A stretch of DNA of 64,000 nucleotides from CAVTGO01 sp963734275 (GTDB lineage: Bacteria; Actinomycetota; UBA4738; HRBIN12), in contig CAVTGO010000018.1 in the NCBI GenBank assembly GCA_963734275.1, positions 186,001-250,000 on the forward strand, written 5' to 3'. A program made the translations under genes and the position numbers. The notes beneath the pieces were generated by a model. That model had not been told where the DNA came from. It did not search any database and was given only the letters and a program-made list of their open reading frames with translations. This document shows, piece by piece, positions 1 to 7,540 of this stretch (the first letter of the stretch is position 1; each line of letters opens with the position of its first letter).

Positions 1-277
1 CGTCGGCCGCTCCCATCCGGGGGTGGCCGCCCGAATGCGCGGTCATGTCGATCAGCTCGACGGCCGCCGCTGCCCCGGCGAGGGCGCTCGCCGCGACGGC
101 CTCGGGCGGCCCTACGACCGTCGTGTCCAGCCGGTGGTGCTCGGGATCGGACTGACGGTAGACCAGGCGCGCGCCGGGGACGCTCGCGAGCGCGTCGCAG
201 ATCGCGTCGATCACCTCGGGGCGGCGCCCTTCGCTGAAGTTGGGAACGCAGACGACGAGCGCGTCGGTGGCGGTCAT
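1..277 (-). CDS. ftcD: Glutamate formimidoyltransferase, N-terminal part (cut by window edge)
   Basis: The first 92 codons of a minus-strand gene read from the ATG at 277 to the window edge. The translation begins MTATDALVVCVPNFSEGR and ends with LIDMTAHSGGHPRMGAAD. The VPNFSEGR opening and the H-x-G-x-HPRMGA-D segment are typical of the formiminotransferase N-terminal domain, which moves the formimino group from formiminoglutamate to tetrahydrofolate in histidine breakdown. The rest of the gene lies outside the window, so I cannot tell whether a cyclodeaminase domain follows. It is divergent from the SnoaL-like gene, with 27 bases between the two start codons. Confidence 0.78.
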   Translation of the reverse strand, partial: MTATDALVVCVPNFSEGRRPEVIDAICDALASVPGARLVYRQSDPEHHRLDTTVVGPPEAVAASALAGAAAAVELIDMTAHSGGHPRMGAAD

Positions 278-304
278 CGGTCCGAGAGCCTATCGGCCGG
301 AGCG

Positions 305-691
305 ATGGCTACGATGCCGGGCGTGGACCTCGAGGCGTTCCGCGATTGGCTCGACCGCTATTTCGCGGCGTGGGCGTCCAACGATCCCGGCGAGGTCGCG
401 GCGCTGTTCGCGGAGGACGCGGTCTATTCGTACGGCCCTTTCCGCGAGGAGGCGCGCGGGCGGGACGCGATCGTGCGCAACTGGGTCGCGGGGGGTACGG
501 CGCCCGGCCTGCGGACCGAGCACGACGCGCTCGCGGTGGCGGGGGAGCGCGGGATCGCCCACTGGCGGGTCTCGTTCGACGCGGACGGCGGGCGGACCGA
601 GCTCGACGGGATCCTCGTCTGCGACTTCGACGCCGAGGGCCGCTGCGCCCTGCACCGCGAGTGGTTCGATCGCCGAGAACCAGCCCCCTGA
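305..691 (+). CDS. SnoaL-like / NTF2-fold domain protein
   Basis: A 128-residue protein with the layout of a nuclear-transport-factor-2-like fold. It opens with a helix (FRDWLDRYFAAWASNDP), then the characteristic VAALFAEDAVYSYGPF turn and GRDAIVRNW, and closes with beta strands ending in HREWFDRRE. Proteins of this kind are small alpha+beta barrels used as polyketide-type cyclases, dehydratases or ligand-binding modules. Nothing here fixes a substrate. A second in-frame ATG at 314 is an alternative start. No operon partner is evident: the next gene has its own promoter. Confidence 0.7.
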   Translation: MATMPGVDLEAFRDWLDRYFAAWASNDPGEVAALFAEDAVYSYGPFREEARGRDAIVRNWVAGGTAPGLRTEHDALAVAGERGIAHWRVSFDADGGRTELDGILVCDFDAEGRCALHREWFDRREPAP

Positions 692-710
692 CCTGCGGGA
701 ACACCCCGAC

Positions 711-740
711 TTGACTCGTGTCGGACGCGGGGCGTACAGT
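711..740 (+). promoter_or_regulatory. Promoter of the DUF6504 gene
   Basis: TTGACT at 711-716 and TACAGT at 735-740 are separated by 18 bases and fit a sigma70-type promoter with the actinobacterial TANNNT -10 form. Transcription would start about 747, just before the SOS box, leaving a leader of about 65 bases with a GAGGAG ribosome site before the ATG at 811. Confidence 0.6.
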
Positions 741-751
741 CGCGCTCCCTC

Positions 752-767
752 TCGAACATACGTTCGA
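752..767. promoter_or_regulatory. LexA SOS box
   Basis: The 16-base sequence TCGAACATACGTTCGA has perfect TCGAAC and GTTCGA arms around four bases. This is the known LexA operator form of actinobacteria. It starts 11 bases after the -10 element, so a bound repressor would block the start of transcription of the DUF6504 gene. No second copy was seen in front of dnaE2. Confidence 0.8.
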
Positions 768-810
768 TTCCGCTCCCTCGAGGGGGTGCTACGACCCGAG
801 GAGCACGCGG

Positions 811-1062
811 ATGGCGAAGCGCTACGACGAGCAGGTCGAGGTCCGGGTCGAGCGCGACGCGGGGATGCCCTCGGCCTTCGTCTGGCGGGGCCGGCGATAC
901 GAGGTCGCGGACGTGATCGGCCGCTGGCGGATCGAGGGCCGGTGGTGGTCCGACGGCCGCGACCGCGAGTACTGGCGCGTCGAGGCTCGCGGCGGCGCGG
1001 TCTGGGACCTGTACCACGACCGCCTCGCCGGCCGGTGGCACATGGAGCGGTTGTGGGATTAG
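811..1062 (+). CDS. DUF6504 family protein (SOS-associated)
   Basis: An 83-residue basic and aromatic-rich protein (MAKRYDEQVEVRVERDAGMP, then FVWRGRRYEVADVIGRWR, then a WRVEARGGAVWDLYHDR segment). It resembles the small DUF6504 proteins often found beside dnaE2, imuB or dinB in actinobacteria. The biochemical role is not known to me. The ATG at 811 has a GAGGAG site upstream, and an SOS box lies between promoter and gene, so induction by DNA damage is expected. The vapBC pair on the other strand now lies between it and dnaE2. Confidence 0.65.
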   Translation: MAKRYDEQVEVRVERDAGMPSAFVWRGRRYEVADVIGRWRIEGRWWSDGRDREYWRVEARGGAVWDLYHDRLAGRWHMERLWD

Positions 1063-1136
1063 ATGCCGCCCGTGAGCGAGGTCCGTGTCGTCCCGTTCCA
1101 GGTCGAGTCGACCTTCTCGCCCTGAGCCATCCGGCG

Positions 1137-1538
1137 CTACGGGACCGTTTCGAATCCTTCCCGGGCGAAGTCGGGATCGAATGCGAAGGCGAGTCCGATC
1201 CCCTCGGAGCGCATCAGTTCGAAGCTCACCCGATCGACGAACGAGACCTGACGATCCAAGCCTGCGAGGTAGGCAGCGGTGGCGCGCTGATGCAAGGACT
1301 CGCCGATGAAGCGGATCTCGCAGACCGGCAGGAGCTGATCGAAGCAGGCACGGGTCGCGGGAGCTCCAAAGCGACGCTGGATCACGGCGATCGTCTCCAC
1401 CACGACGTAGTTGTGGGTGAGCAGACGTTCGTTCCGATCGGTGACCACTTCGTCCAGCCATCGGAACGCGTTGTCGAATCGCTCGTCGGCATCGTCCAGC
1501 AGGGTGATGAACGCGGACGTATCGACGAACGTCGTCAC
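1137..1538 (-). CDS. vapC: VapC-type PIN-domain toxin (ribonuclease)
   Basis: A 133-residue PIN-domain protein. The acidic metal-binding residues expected in the fold are visible: D6 in FVDTSAF, E48 in VVVETIAV, D102 in SFVDRVSFELM and D121/D123 in AFDPDF. Such proteins are Mg-dependent RNases that cut tRNA or rRNA when freed from the antitoxin. The start overlaps the antitoxin stop by four bases (ATGA), the usual antitoxin-first operon. All key residues are present, so the toxin looks intact. Confidence 0.85.
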   Translation of the reverse strand: MTTFVDTSAFITLLDDADERFDNAFRWLDEVVTDRNERLLTHNYVVVETIAVIQRRFGAPATRACFDQLLPVCEIRFIGESLHQRATAAYLAGLDRQVSFVDRVSFELMRSEGIGLAFAFDPDFAREGFETVP

Positions 1539-1804
1539 GGCCGACGCTTCCTGTGAAGGTCGACCTCGATGGCTTCCGCTAGGTACTCATCGTGCCGGAC
1601 GCTCACGTCGGTTCTGCCCTCGATGTCATGGAACGTTCCGAGCACGGCTCGTGCACGCGCCCAGCGCTCGGCACGGTCGTTCGGCTCGGGGATCGAGTCG
1701 ACGGCGTCTCGGATCACCTCGGCCATCGACACGCCGCGCTCGGCTGCGATGCGCTTGAGCCTGGCAGCCTGCTCTTCGGTGAGCTGGATCTGGGTCCGAA
1801 CCAT
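1535..1804 (-). CDS. vapB: VapB-type ribbon-helix-helix antitoxin
   Basis: An 89-residue protein starting MVRTQIQLTEEQAARLKRIA followed by ERGVSMAEVIRDAVD, a clear ribbon-helix-helix DNA-binding domain. The charged C-terminal half would wrap the toxin. The ATG at 1804 is preferred over an in-frame GTG at 1828 because the sequence starts the RHH strand directly and a TATCAT -10 element lies nine bases upstream. It is the first gene of the pair and probably represses its own promoter. Confidence 0.8.
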   Translation of the reverse strand: MVRTQIQLTEEQAARLKRIAAERGVSMAEVIRDAVDSIPEPNDRAERWARARAVLGTFHDIEGRTDVSVRHDEYLAEAIEVDLHRKRRP

Positions 1805-1813
1805 GATGCTGTG

Positions 1814-1819
1814 ATGATA
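1814..1819 (-). promoter_or_regulatory. -10 element of vapBC
   Basis: On the minus strand TATCAT ends nine bases before the vapB ATG, which would give a leaderless or nearly leaderless transcript. No convincing -35 element was identified. Confidence 0.4.
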
Positions 1820-1842
1820 ACACCTCACACCATCACGATTAC

Positions 1843-4800
1843 ATGACGCAAAGATTCGTCCACCTCGACGTCCGGTCGTTCTTCTCGCTGAAGGAGGGGG
1901 CGTTCTCGCCCGAGCACCTCGCGCGGCGCGCGGCCGAGTTGCGGATGCCGGCGGTCGCGCTCACCGACCGCGACGGGCTGTACGGCGCCGCGCGGTTCGT
2001 GGCCGCCTGCGAGCGCGAGGGCGTCCGCCCGATCCTCGGCGCCTCGCTCACGATTCGCGAGGCCGGGACGCTGCCGCTGCCGCGTGAGGGACGCCCGAAG
2101 GACGACACGAGCGTGGTGCTGCTCGCGCGCGATGCGACCGGCTACGCCAACCTGTGCCGCCTGATCACCGACGCGCACACGACCGGGGAGCGCGGCGACC
2201 CCTCGCTCACGCCCGAGCAGGTCTGCGCGCATGCCGGCGGGCTCGTGGCGCTCATCGGGGTGTCCTCGGCGCCGGGGGCGCTCGCGATCGCGGGTCGCAC
2301 CGATGCCGCGCGCCGGGCGATCGATCCGTACCGCGAGGCGTTCGGCGACCGGCTGTTCGTCGCGATCCAGCACCGCTTCGAGGAGTCCTCGGCGAAGGAG
2401 GTGCGCGCGTTGCTACGCCTGGCCGAGCGCGCCGATGTGCGCGCCGTCGCGACGAACCCCGTCCGCTACCTCGTGCCGCAGGACGCGTTCATCGCCGACG
2501 CGCTCGAGTGCATGCGCGAGCTCGTACCGCTGAACCGGACGAACGTCTCGCGCCGCAACGCCGAGGGCTGGCTGAAGCCCGCCGCCGAGATGCGCGCGCT
2601 GTTCGACGAGCGGCCCGACCTCGTGACCGCGACCCTGGGGGTCGCCGAGTCGTGCGCGTTCGACCTCGGCCTACGGCGGGTGCACTTCCCCGACTTCCCG
2701 ACCCCGGCAGGGCGCTCCGCGTCCAGCGTTCTGGCCGAGCGATCCTGGCGCGGCCTGGAGCGGCGGGGGATGCGGGCAACGGCCACGGTCCGCGACCGGC
2801 TGAACCACGAGCTCGCGATGATCCACCGGCTCGGCTACTCGGCGTACTTCCTGACCGTCGCCGACATCGTGGCCGACGTGAAGGCGATGGGGATCCGCTG
2901 CGCGTGCCGGGGGAGCGCGGCCGGCTCGCTCGTCTGCTATCTCACCGGCATCTCGGACGTGGATGCGGTCCGCCACGACCTCGCGTTCGAACGGTTCATG
3001 AACCCGATGCGCGCCGAGCCGCCCGACATCGACGTGGACGTGGAGTCCGCCCGGCGCGAGGACGTCTACGACATGGTGCTCTCGCGCTACGGCGACGACC
3101 GGTGCGCGTGCGTCGCGATGATCGACACGTACCGCGCCCGCGCAGCGGTCCGCGAGGTCGGCAAGGCCCTCGGCCTGCCCGAGCCCGAGGTGGACGTTGT
3201 CGCGAAGTCGTTCCCCCACATCGGCGCCCACGACCTGCGCAGGGCTACCCGGGAACTGCCCGAGCTCGCGGGCAGCAACCTGAACGCCGGCCAGCTCGAG
3301 ACGCTGTTCCATGTGGCCGAGCGCCTGGACGGGTTCCCGCGCCACATCGCGCTGCACCCCTGCGGCATCGTGATCTCGAGCGACGACCTCGTGGACCGGG
3401 TGCCGCTCGAGCGTTCGTTCCAGGGCTACCGCGTGATCCAGGCGGACAAGGACGACGTGGAGCTCCTCGGCTACCTGAAGCTCGACGTCCTGGGGGTGCG
3501 GATGCTCTCGTCGATGCGCCACGCCCTGGACGAGATCGCCCGCACCGAGCACGTGAAGGTGGACCTGGATCGGATCCCGCTCGACGACGAGCCCACGTTC
3601 GAGCTGATCCGCGCCTCGGACACGCTCGGGTGCTTCCAGATCGAGAGCCCCGGCCAGCGCGAGCTCCTCCAGAAGCTCCAGCCGACGCGCTGGGAGGACC
3701 TGATCGTGGACATCTCGCTGTTCCGTCCGGGCCCGGTGAAGTCGGACATGATCAACCCGTACCTGCGCCGGCGCCTCGGGATGGAGCGCCCCACGTACGC
3801 GCACCCCGCGCTGCGGCCCGCGCTCCGCGAGACCTTCGGCGTGATCGTCTACCACGAGCAGGTGATTCGGACCCTGGCCGCGATGGCCGGCTACGACCTC
3901 ACCTACGCCGATCACATCCGCCGGCACCTGGACCGCGAGGATCTGCTCCCGGGGTTCCGAGCCGACTTCCTGGAGCGCGCGGTGGCGCGAGGGGTGGACC
4001 GCGAGGTCGCCGAGCGCACCTGGACCGCGGTGGCCGAGTTCGCGAGCTTCGGCTTCTGCAAGGCGCACGCGGCGGCCTTCGCCGTCCCGACCTACCAGTC
4101 GGCGTGGCTGAAGACGCACTACCCGGCCCACTTCCTGGCCGGGATCCTCACCCACGACCCGGGGATGTACCCGCGCCGGCTGCTCCTCGAAGACGCCCGT
4201 GAGCACGGCATCCCCATCTTGCCGCTCGACGTGAACGCCTCCGAGCCCGAGTACGTGGCCGAGGCCACCGGCGATCCGCCCCGGTACGGGATCCGGCTCG
4301 GGCTGCAGGACGTGCATGGGATCACCGACGCCGAGATCCGCCGGATCCTGCAGGCGCGTGCGGACCGGCCGTTCCGGGACGTGGGCGACGTCCAGCGCCG
4401 GGCCGGCGTCTCCCGACCCGTCGTCGAGGCGCTCGCGCACGCGGGGGCGTTCGACGGGATCGACCGGGGCACGCGCCGGGACCGCCTGTTCGCGGCGATG
4501 ACGGCCGCCCCCCATCGCGAGGGCGATCAGCTCGCGCTGCCGGTATCCGAGCCCGGTCAGCTCTCGCTCGCGCTCCCGGAATACACCGATGCCGAGAAGG
4601 TCCGCGCCGAGCTCGAGGTCCTCGGCCTGGACGCGACGCGGCATCTCGTGACGTTCTTCGAGCCGCTGCTGGCCGACCTCGGCGTCGTGCGCTCGAGGGA
4701 CCTGCGCCGCAGCCGCACCGACCTCCGCGTGATGGTCGCCGGCGTGAAGGTCGCCTCGCAGACCCCGGCGATCCGCAGCGGCCAGCGGATCGTGTTCCTC

Positions 4801-5091
4801 ACGCTGGATGACGCCACCGGTCCGGTCGAGGTCGTCGTGTTCGAGAGCGCGCTGCCCAAGGTCGCGAAGACCGTCTTCCACTCGTTCCTGCTCGCCGTGG
4901 TCGGCACGGTCCGGCGCACGGGCGTGAGGGGCGTCTCGGTGATCGTCGAGGACGCGTGGGATCTCGTCGCCTTGAACGCGGCACGGCGCGAGGGCCGGCT
5001 GTCGCAAGCGCTCGAGCACGAGGGACCGCCGGTGGCTGCGGCCGTCCCGCGCAAGCTCTGGCACTCGAGCCCGGGGTCGTCGGGCCGATGA
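1843..5091 (+). CDS. dnaE2: Error-prone DNA polymerase III alpha subunit DnaE2
   Basis: A 1082-residue C-family polymerase of the length usual for DnaE2. The catalytic acidic residues sit in PPDIDVDVE (D395, D397, D399). The N-terminal PHP domain is degenerate: the HxH metal motif reads HLD (residues 7-9) and the TDH motif reads TDR (41-43), whereas DnaE1 at 38145 keeps both intact. An OB-fold region lies near residues 960-1050. DnaE2 copies damaged templates with ImuB-like Y-family partners and raises mutation rates. The stop overlaps the dinB ATG by ATGA, so the two genes are probably translated together. DnaE2 rather than a second DnaE1 is inferred from the PHP changes and the neighbours. 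Confidence 0.88.
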   Translation: MTQRFVHLDVRSFFSLKEGAFSPEHLARRAAELRMPAVALTDRDGLYGAARFVAACEREGVRPILGASLTIREAGTLPLPREGRPKDDTSVVLLARDATGYANLCRLITDAHTTGERGDPSLTPEQVCAHAGGLVALIGVSSAPGALAIAGRTDAARRAIDPYREAFGDRLFVAIQHRFEESSAKEVRALLRLAERADVRAVATNPVRYLVPQDAFIADALECMRELVPLNRTNVSRRNAEGWLKPAAEMRALFDERPDLVTATLGVAESCAFDLGLRRVHFPDFPTPAGRSASSVLAERSWRGLERRGMRATATVRDRLNHELAMIHRLGYSAYFLTVADIVADVKAMGIRCACRGSAAGSLVCYLTGISDVDAVRHDLAFERFMNPMRAEPPDIDVDVESARREDVYDMVLSRYGDDRCACVAMIDTYRARAAVREVGKALGLPEPEVDVVAKSFPHIGAHDLRRATRELPELAGSNLNAGQLETLFHVAERLDGFPRHIALHPCGIVISSDDLVDRVPLERSFQGYRVIQADKDDVELLGYLKLDVLGVRMLSSMRHALDEIARTEHVKVDLDRIPLDDEPTFELIRASDTLGCFQIESPGQRELLQKLQPTRWEDLIVDISLFRPGPVKSDMINPYLRRRLGMERPTYAHPALRPALRETFGVIVYHEQVIRTLAAMAGYDLTYADHIRRHLDREDLLPGFRADFLERAVARGVDREVAERTWTAVAEFASFGFCKAHAAAFAVPTYQSAWLKTHYPAHFLAGILTHDPGMYPRRLLLEDAREHGIPILPLDVNASEPEYVAEATGDPPRYGIRLGLQDVHGITDAEIRRILQARADRPFRDVGDVQRRAGVSRPVVEALAHAGAFDGIDRGTRRDRLFAAMTAAPHREGDQLALPVSEPGQLSLALPEYTDAEKVRAELEVLGLDATRHLVTFFEPLLADLGVVRSRDLRRSRTDLRVMVAGVKVASQTPAIRSGQRIVFLTLDDATGPVEVVVFESALPKVAKTVFHSFLLAVVGTVRRTGVRGVSVIVEDAWDLVALNAARREGRLSQALEHEGPPVAAAVPRKLWHSSPGSSGR

Positions 5092-6392
5092 CGCATGTCG
5101 CGCCCGCGAGGGTACGCTCGCGGGCGGTGACCCGAACCGCAGTCCCCGAGCCGTTCCTGCACGTGGATCTCGACGCGTTCTACGCGTCGGTCGAAGTCCT
5201 GAAGGATCCGGCGCTCTCGGGCAAGCCCGTCGTGGTAGGTGGCGCCGGATCGCGCGGCGTCGTGATGTCGGCCTCGTACGCGGCGCGCTCCTTCGGGATC
5301 CGGAACGCGATGCCGGCGGTCCGCGCCCGTCGGCTGTGCCCCGACGCCGTGTTCGTGACGCCGGACTTCGAGTCGTACCGTGCGCATTCCAACCGGTTCC
5401 GCGAGGTGCTCCTGTCGGTCACCCCGCTCGTCGAGCCGATCTCGCTCGACGAAGCGTTCCTGGACGTCGCGGGCGCCGTGCGCCTGTTCGGTCCGCCGGC
5501 CGAGATCGCCGCCTCGCTCCGTCGACGCGTGGCCGACGAGGTCGGCGTCGTCTGCTCGATCGGCGTGGGGCCGAGCAAGCTGCTGGCGAAGCTCGCTTCC
5601 AAGCAGGCCAAACCCGACGGCCTCGTCGTCGTGCGAGCGGACGAGGTGGATGCCTTCTTGGAACCGCTCCCGGCCCGGGCGTTGTGGGGGATCGGCGAGA
5701 AGACGATGGAGACGCTCGGTCGCCTCGGTGTGCGGACCGTCGGCGATCTCGGGCGTACCGCGCCGGCCGTCCTGGCCCGCGTGCTCGGCGAGCAGCACGC
5801 GCGCGACCTCCACGATCTCGCGCGGGGCGTGGACGAGCGTCCTGTCGTGCCGTACGAGCCGCCGAAGTCGGTGAGCCACGAGGAGACGTTCGACCGTGAC
5901 CTCGACGACGAGGCGGAGCTGCTGCGGGAGGCGCTCGGGTTGTCCCAGAAGGTGGGCGCGCGGCTGCGCGAGGACGGCTATCCGGGCGCGGACCGTGACG
6001 CTGAAGGTACGCCTCGCGAACTTCACGACGCTCACGCGCTCGCGGACGCTGTCCGCGCCGACCGACGTCGCTGCCGACCTGTACCAGACCGTCGACCGAG
6101 CTGTTCCGATCGCTCGCCCGGTGCCCGCCGACGCGTCCGGCTCCTCGGGGTGGCGGCTACCAACCTCGTCCCGGCCGGCGAGGAGCAGCTGGCGCTCCTT
6201 CGCGGGGAGCGCTGGGGCGACGTGGAGCGCGCCGTGGACCGGATCTCGAAGCGGTTCGGGCGGGGGGCCGCGATGCCTGCCGCGCTGCTCGACCGGGATC
6301 GAACGCGGGACCGTGGGCCCCGGCCCTCGGGCCCGCCTGCGTCGGATCCGCGACGACTGACCCCTTCCCGTAGCGCGGACGCGTTCCTATAA
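5088..6392 (+). CDS. dinB: Y-family DNA polymerase IV (DinB), frameshifted in its C-terminal part
   Basis: The reading frame from the ATG at 5088 gives a Y-family polymerase with catalytic HVDLDAFYASVE and SLDEAFLDV, followed by the thumb helix-hairpin-helix (GIGEKTMETLGRLGV). Near 5990 the frame shifts so that RTVTLKVRLANFTTL continues in another frame. Two more shifts near 6093 and 6125 return it to the first frame for RLLGVAATNLVPAGEEQLALL and a C-terminal tail. All expected blocks are present in order, which suggests sequence errors rather than decay. The GTG at 5127, just after a perfect hairpin, is an alternative start. Co-transcription with dnaE2 is likely, giving a translesion pair. 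Confidence 0.82.
   Translation: MTHVAPARVRSRAVTRTAVPEPFLHVDLDAFYASVEVLKDPALSGKPVVVGGAGSRGVVMSASYAARSFGIRNAMPAVRARRLCPDAVFVTPDFESYRAHSNRFREVLLSVTPLVEPISLDEAFLDVAGAVRLFGPPAEIAASLRRRVADEVGVVCSIGVGPSKLLAKLASKQAKPDGLVVVRADEVDAFLEPLPARALWGIGEKTMETLGRLGVRTVGDLGRTAPAVLARVLGEQHARDLHDLARGVDERPVVPYEPPKSVSHEETFDRDLDDEAELLREALGLSQKVGARLREDGYPGADRDAEGTPRELHDAHALADAVRADRRRCRPVPDRRPSCSDRSPGARRRVRLLGVAATNLVPAGEEQLALLRGERWGDVERAVDRISKRFGRGAAMPAALLDRDRTRDRGPRPSGPPASDPRRLTPSRSADAFL
5101..5126. repeat. Perfect 10-bp inverted repeat at the dnaE2/dinB junction
   Basis: CGCCCGCGAG at 5101-5110 and CTCGCGGGCG at 5117-5126 pair perfectly around a six-base loop. The right arm ends directly before an in-frame GTG at 5127. 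It lies inside dinB if the ATG at 5088 is used. It could be an mRNA hairpin at the initiation region or a weak terminator. No U-run follows. Confidence 0.6.
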
Positions 6393-6393
6393 T
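6365..6393 (+). promoter_or_regulatory. Promoter of the DUF3040 gene
   Basis: TTCCCG at 6365-6370 and a consensus TATAAT at 6388-6393 are 17 bases apart. The -10 element is the best match in the window. It lies over the end of dinB, about 37 bases before the ATG at 6431, leaving room for the GGAGG ribosome site at about 6417. Confidence 0.55.
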
Positions 6394-6430
6394 CGTCGGG
6401 ACGAGCCCGCAGGGCCGGAGGCCCGACCAC

Positions 6431-6812
6431 ATGCCACTGTCGCCGGACGAGCAGCGCATCCTCGACGAGATCGAGGAGCGCCTCTCCGCAGGAGGACCCA
6501 CGCCTTGCCGAGCAGGTCAGCCGGACCTCGCTCTACACCCACATCGCGACGCGGATCCGGTGGTCGGCCCTCGCGTTCCTGGTCGGGCTTCTTCATGCTG
6601 ATGGCGTTCCCGGTGTCGCTGTACGTTGCGGCTCGCGGGGTTCGGCGTGATGCTCGCATCGGCGCTCGTCGATCTATCGGTACCTGAAGCAGCTCGGCAA
6701 GGATCAGGTCCGCGCGATCCAGCAGCAGTCGGGACGGTTCTCCATCGCGGGATTCCTGGCGCGGTTCGCCGGGAAGTTCCGCAACCCGCCGACGCCGCCC
6801 CCCGAGTCCTGA
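6431..6812 (+). pseudogene. DUF3040 membrane protein, several frameshifts
   Basis: The start MPLSPDEQRILDEIEERL is the standard opening of DUF3040 proteins. Joining frames gives EQVSRTSLYTHIATRIRW, two hydrophobic segments (LAFLVGFFMLMAFPVSLY and a GFGVMLASALV stretch) and a tail rich in Q, R and P ending at 6812. At least three one-base shifts break it (near 6497, 6585 and 6640). The length and order of blocks match an intact small two-helix membrane protein, so sequence error is more likely than decay. Its function is unknown. DUF3040 genes commonly lie close to the mraZ division cluster in actinobacteria. Confidence 0.7.
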
Positions 6813-6936
6813 CGCACCCATCACCCGTTCGGTTCGCTCGGCGCCGAACGGCGGAACTTCGCGACGCGTTCGAGCTCGCGCGCTTGCCACGGGCCGCGCG
6901 GCTGGAGTACAACATTGCGTCACCTTCCCCTGGGGC

Positions 6937-6949
6937 GTTGACCGTCAAC
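6937..6949. promoter_or_regulatory. Palindrome upstream of the MerR-type gene
   Basis: GTTGAC-C-GTCAAC is a perfect palindrome with a one-base centre in the 223-base gap before the MerR-type gene. MerR proteins bind dyads in promoters, so this may be an autoregulatory site. A CCTTCCCCT repeat flanks it on both sides. No promoter could be fixed here. Confidence 0.3.
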
Positions 6950-7035
6950 CGCACGTCGAGCCTTCCCCTCGGCGCCGAATGACGGACCGTGTTGGTGTCG
7001 TGGGAGTGGCGAGTCGTCGGAGGGCGCGCGTTCCT

Positions 7036-7519
7036 ATGGAGGGGTTCACCGCACATCAGGCCACGAAGTTCACCGGATGCTCCGCCCGTCAGCTCAGGTA
7101 CTGGGACCAGATCGGACTCGTCCGTCCCTCCGTTCAGGGGACGGGCGGGCGACCCGGGGTCCCGCGGCTGTACTCGTTCCGCGATCTGCGTCGCGCTCAA
7201 GGTCGTCATGTCGCTGCTCGACAGCGGGATGTCGCTGCAGCGCGTCCGCCGCGCCTGGGACTACCTGAACCGGCGCGCGCACCTGGACAGGCACCTGTCC
7301 GAGGTCAAGCTGATCACCGACGGCGTCAGCATCTTCAAGATCGCCCGCCGCAACGGCGAGATCATCGACGCCCTCCGCGAGGGCCAGCTGGCGTTCTTCG
7401 TGGCCATCGACGAGATCGCCACCGGCGTCGAGTCCAAGGTCGGCCAGTTCAAGGACGACCGGGACCGGTTCGTCCGGGCGCTCCGCGAGGCCGCGGCGCA
7501 CGCCCAGACCGGCTCGTAG
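7036..7519 (+). CDS. MerR-family transcriptional regulator, one frameshift
   Basis: From the ATG at 7036 the frame gives MEGFTAHQATKFTGCSARQL followed by RYWDQIGLVRPSV and RLYSFRDL, the winged helix-turn-helix of MerR proteins. Near 7190 one extra base moves the reading to the next frame, which continues VALKVVMSLLDSGMSLQRVR and then a helical effector region ending HAQTGS. Corrected length is about 160 residues. The C-terminal half (VKLITDGVSIFKIARRNGEI) resembles that of actinobacterial MerR-like regulators with no known metal site. No target is evident beyond possible autoregulation. Confidence 0.75.
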
Positions 7520-7540
7520 CCCGGCGCCATCCGTCCGGAC

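Noticed and set aside
1063..1125. A 20-codon ORF between DUF6504 and vapC that could be a remnant of a gene cut by the vapBC pair.
   Set aside because: It is very short, ends at a normal stop and shows no family similarity. It may be chance coding potential in GC-rich DNA.
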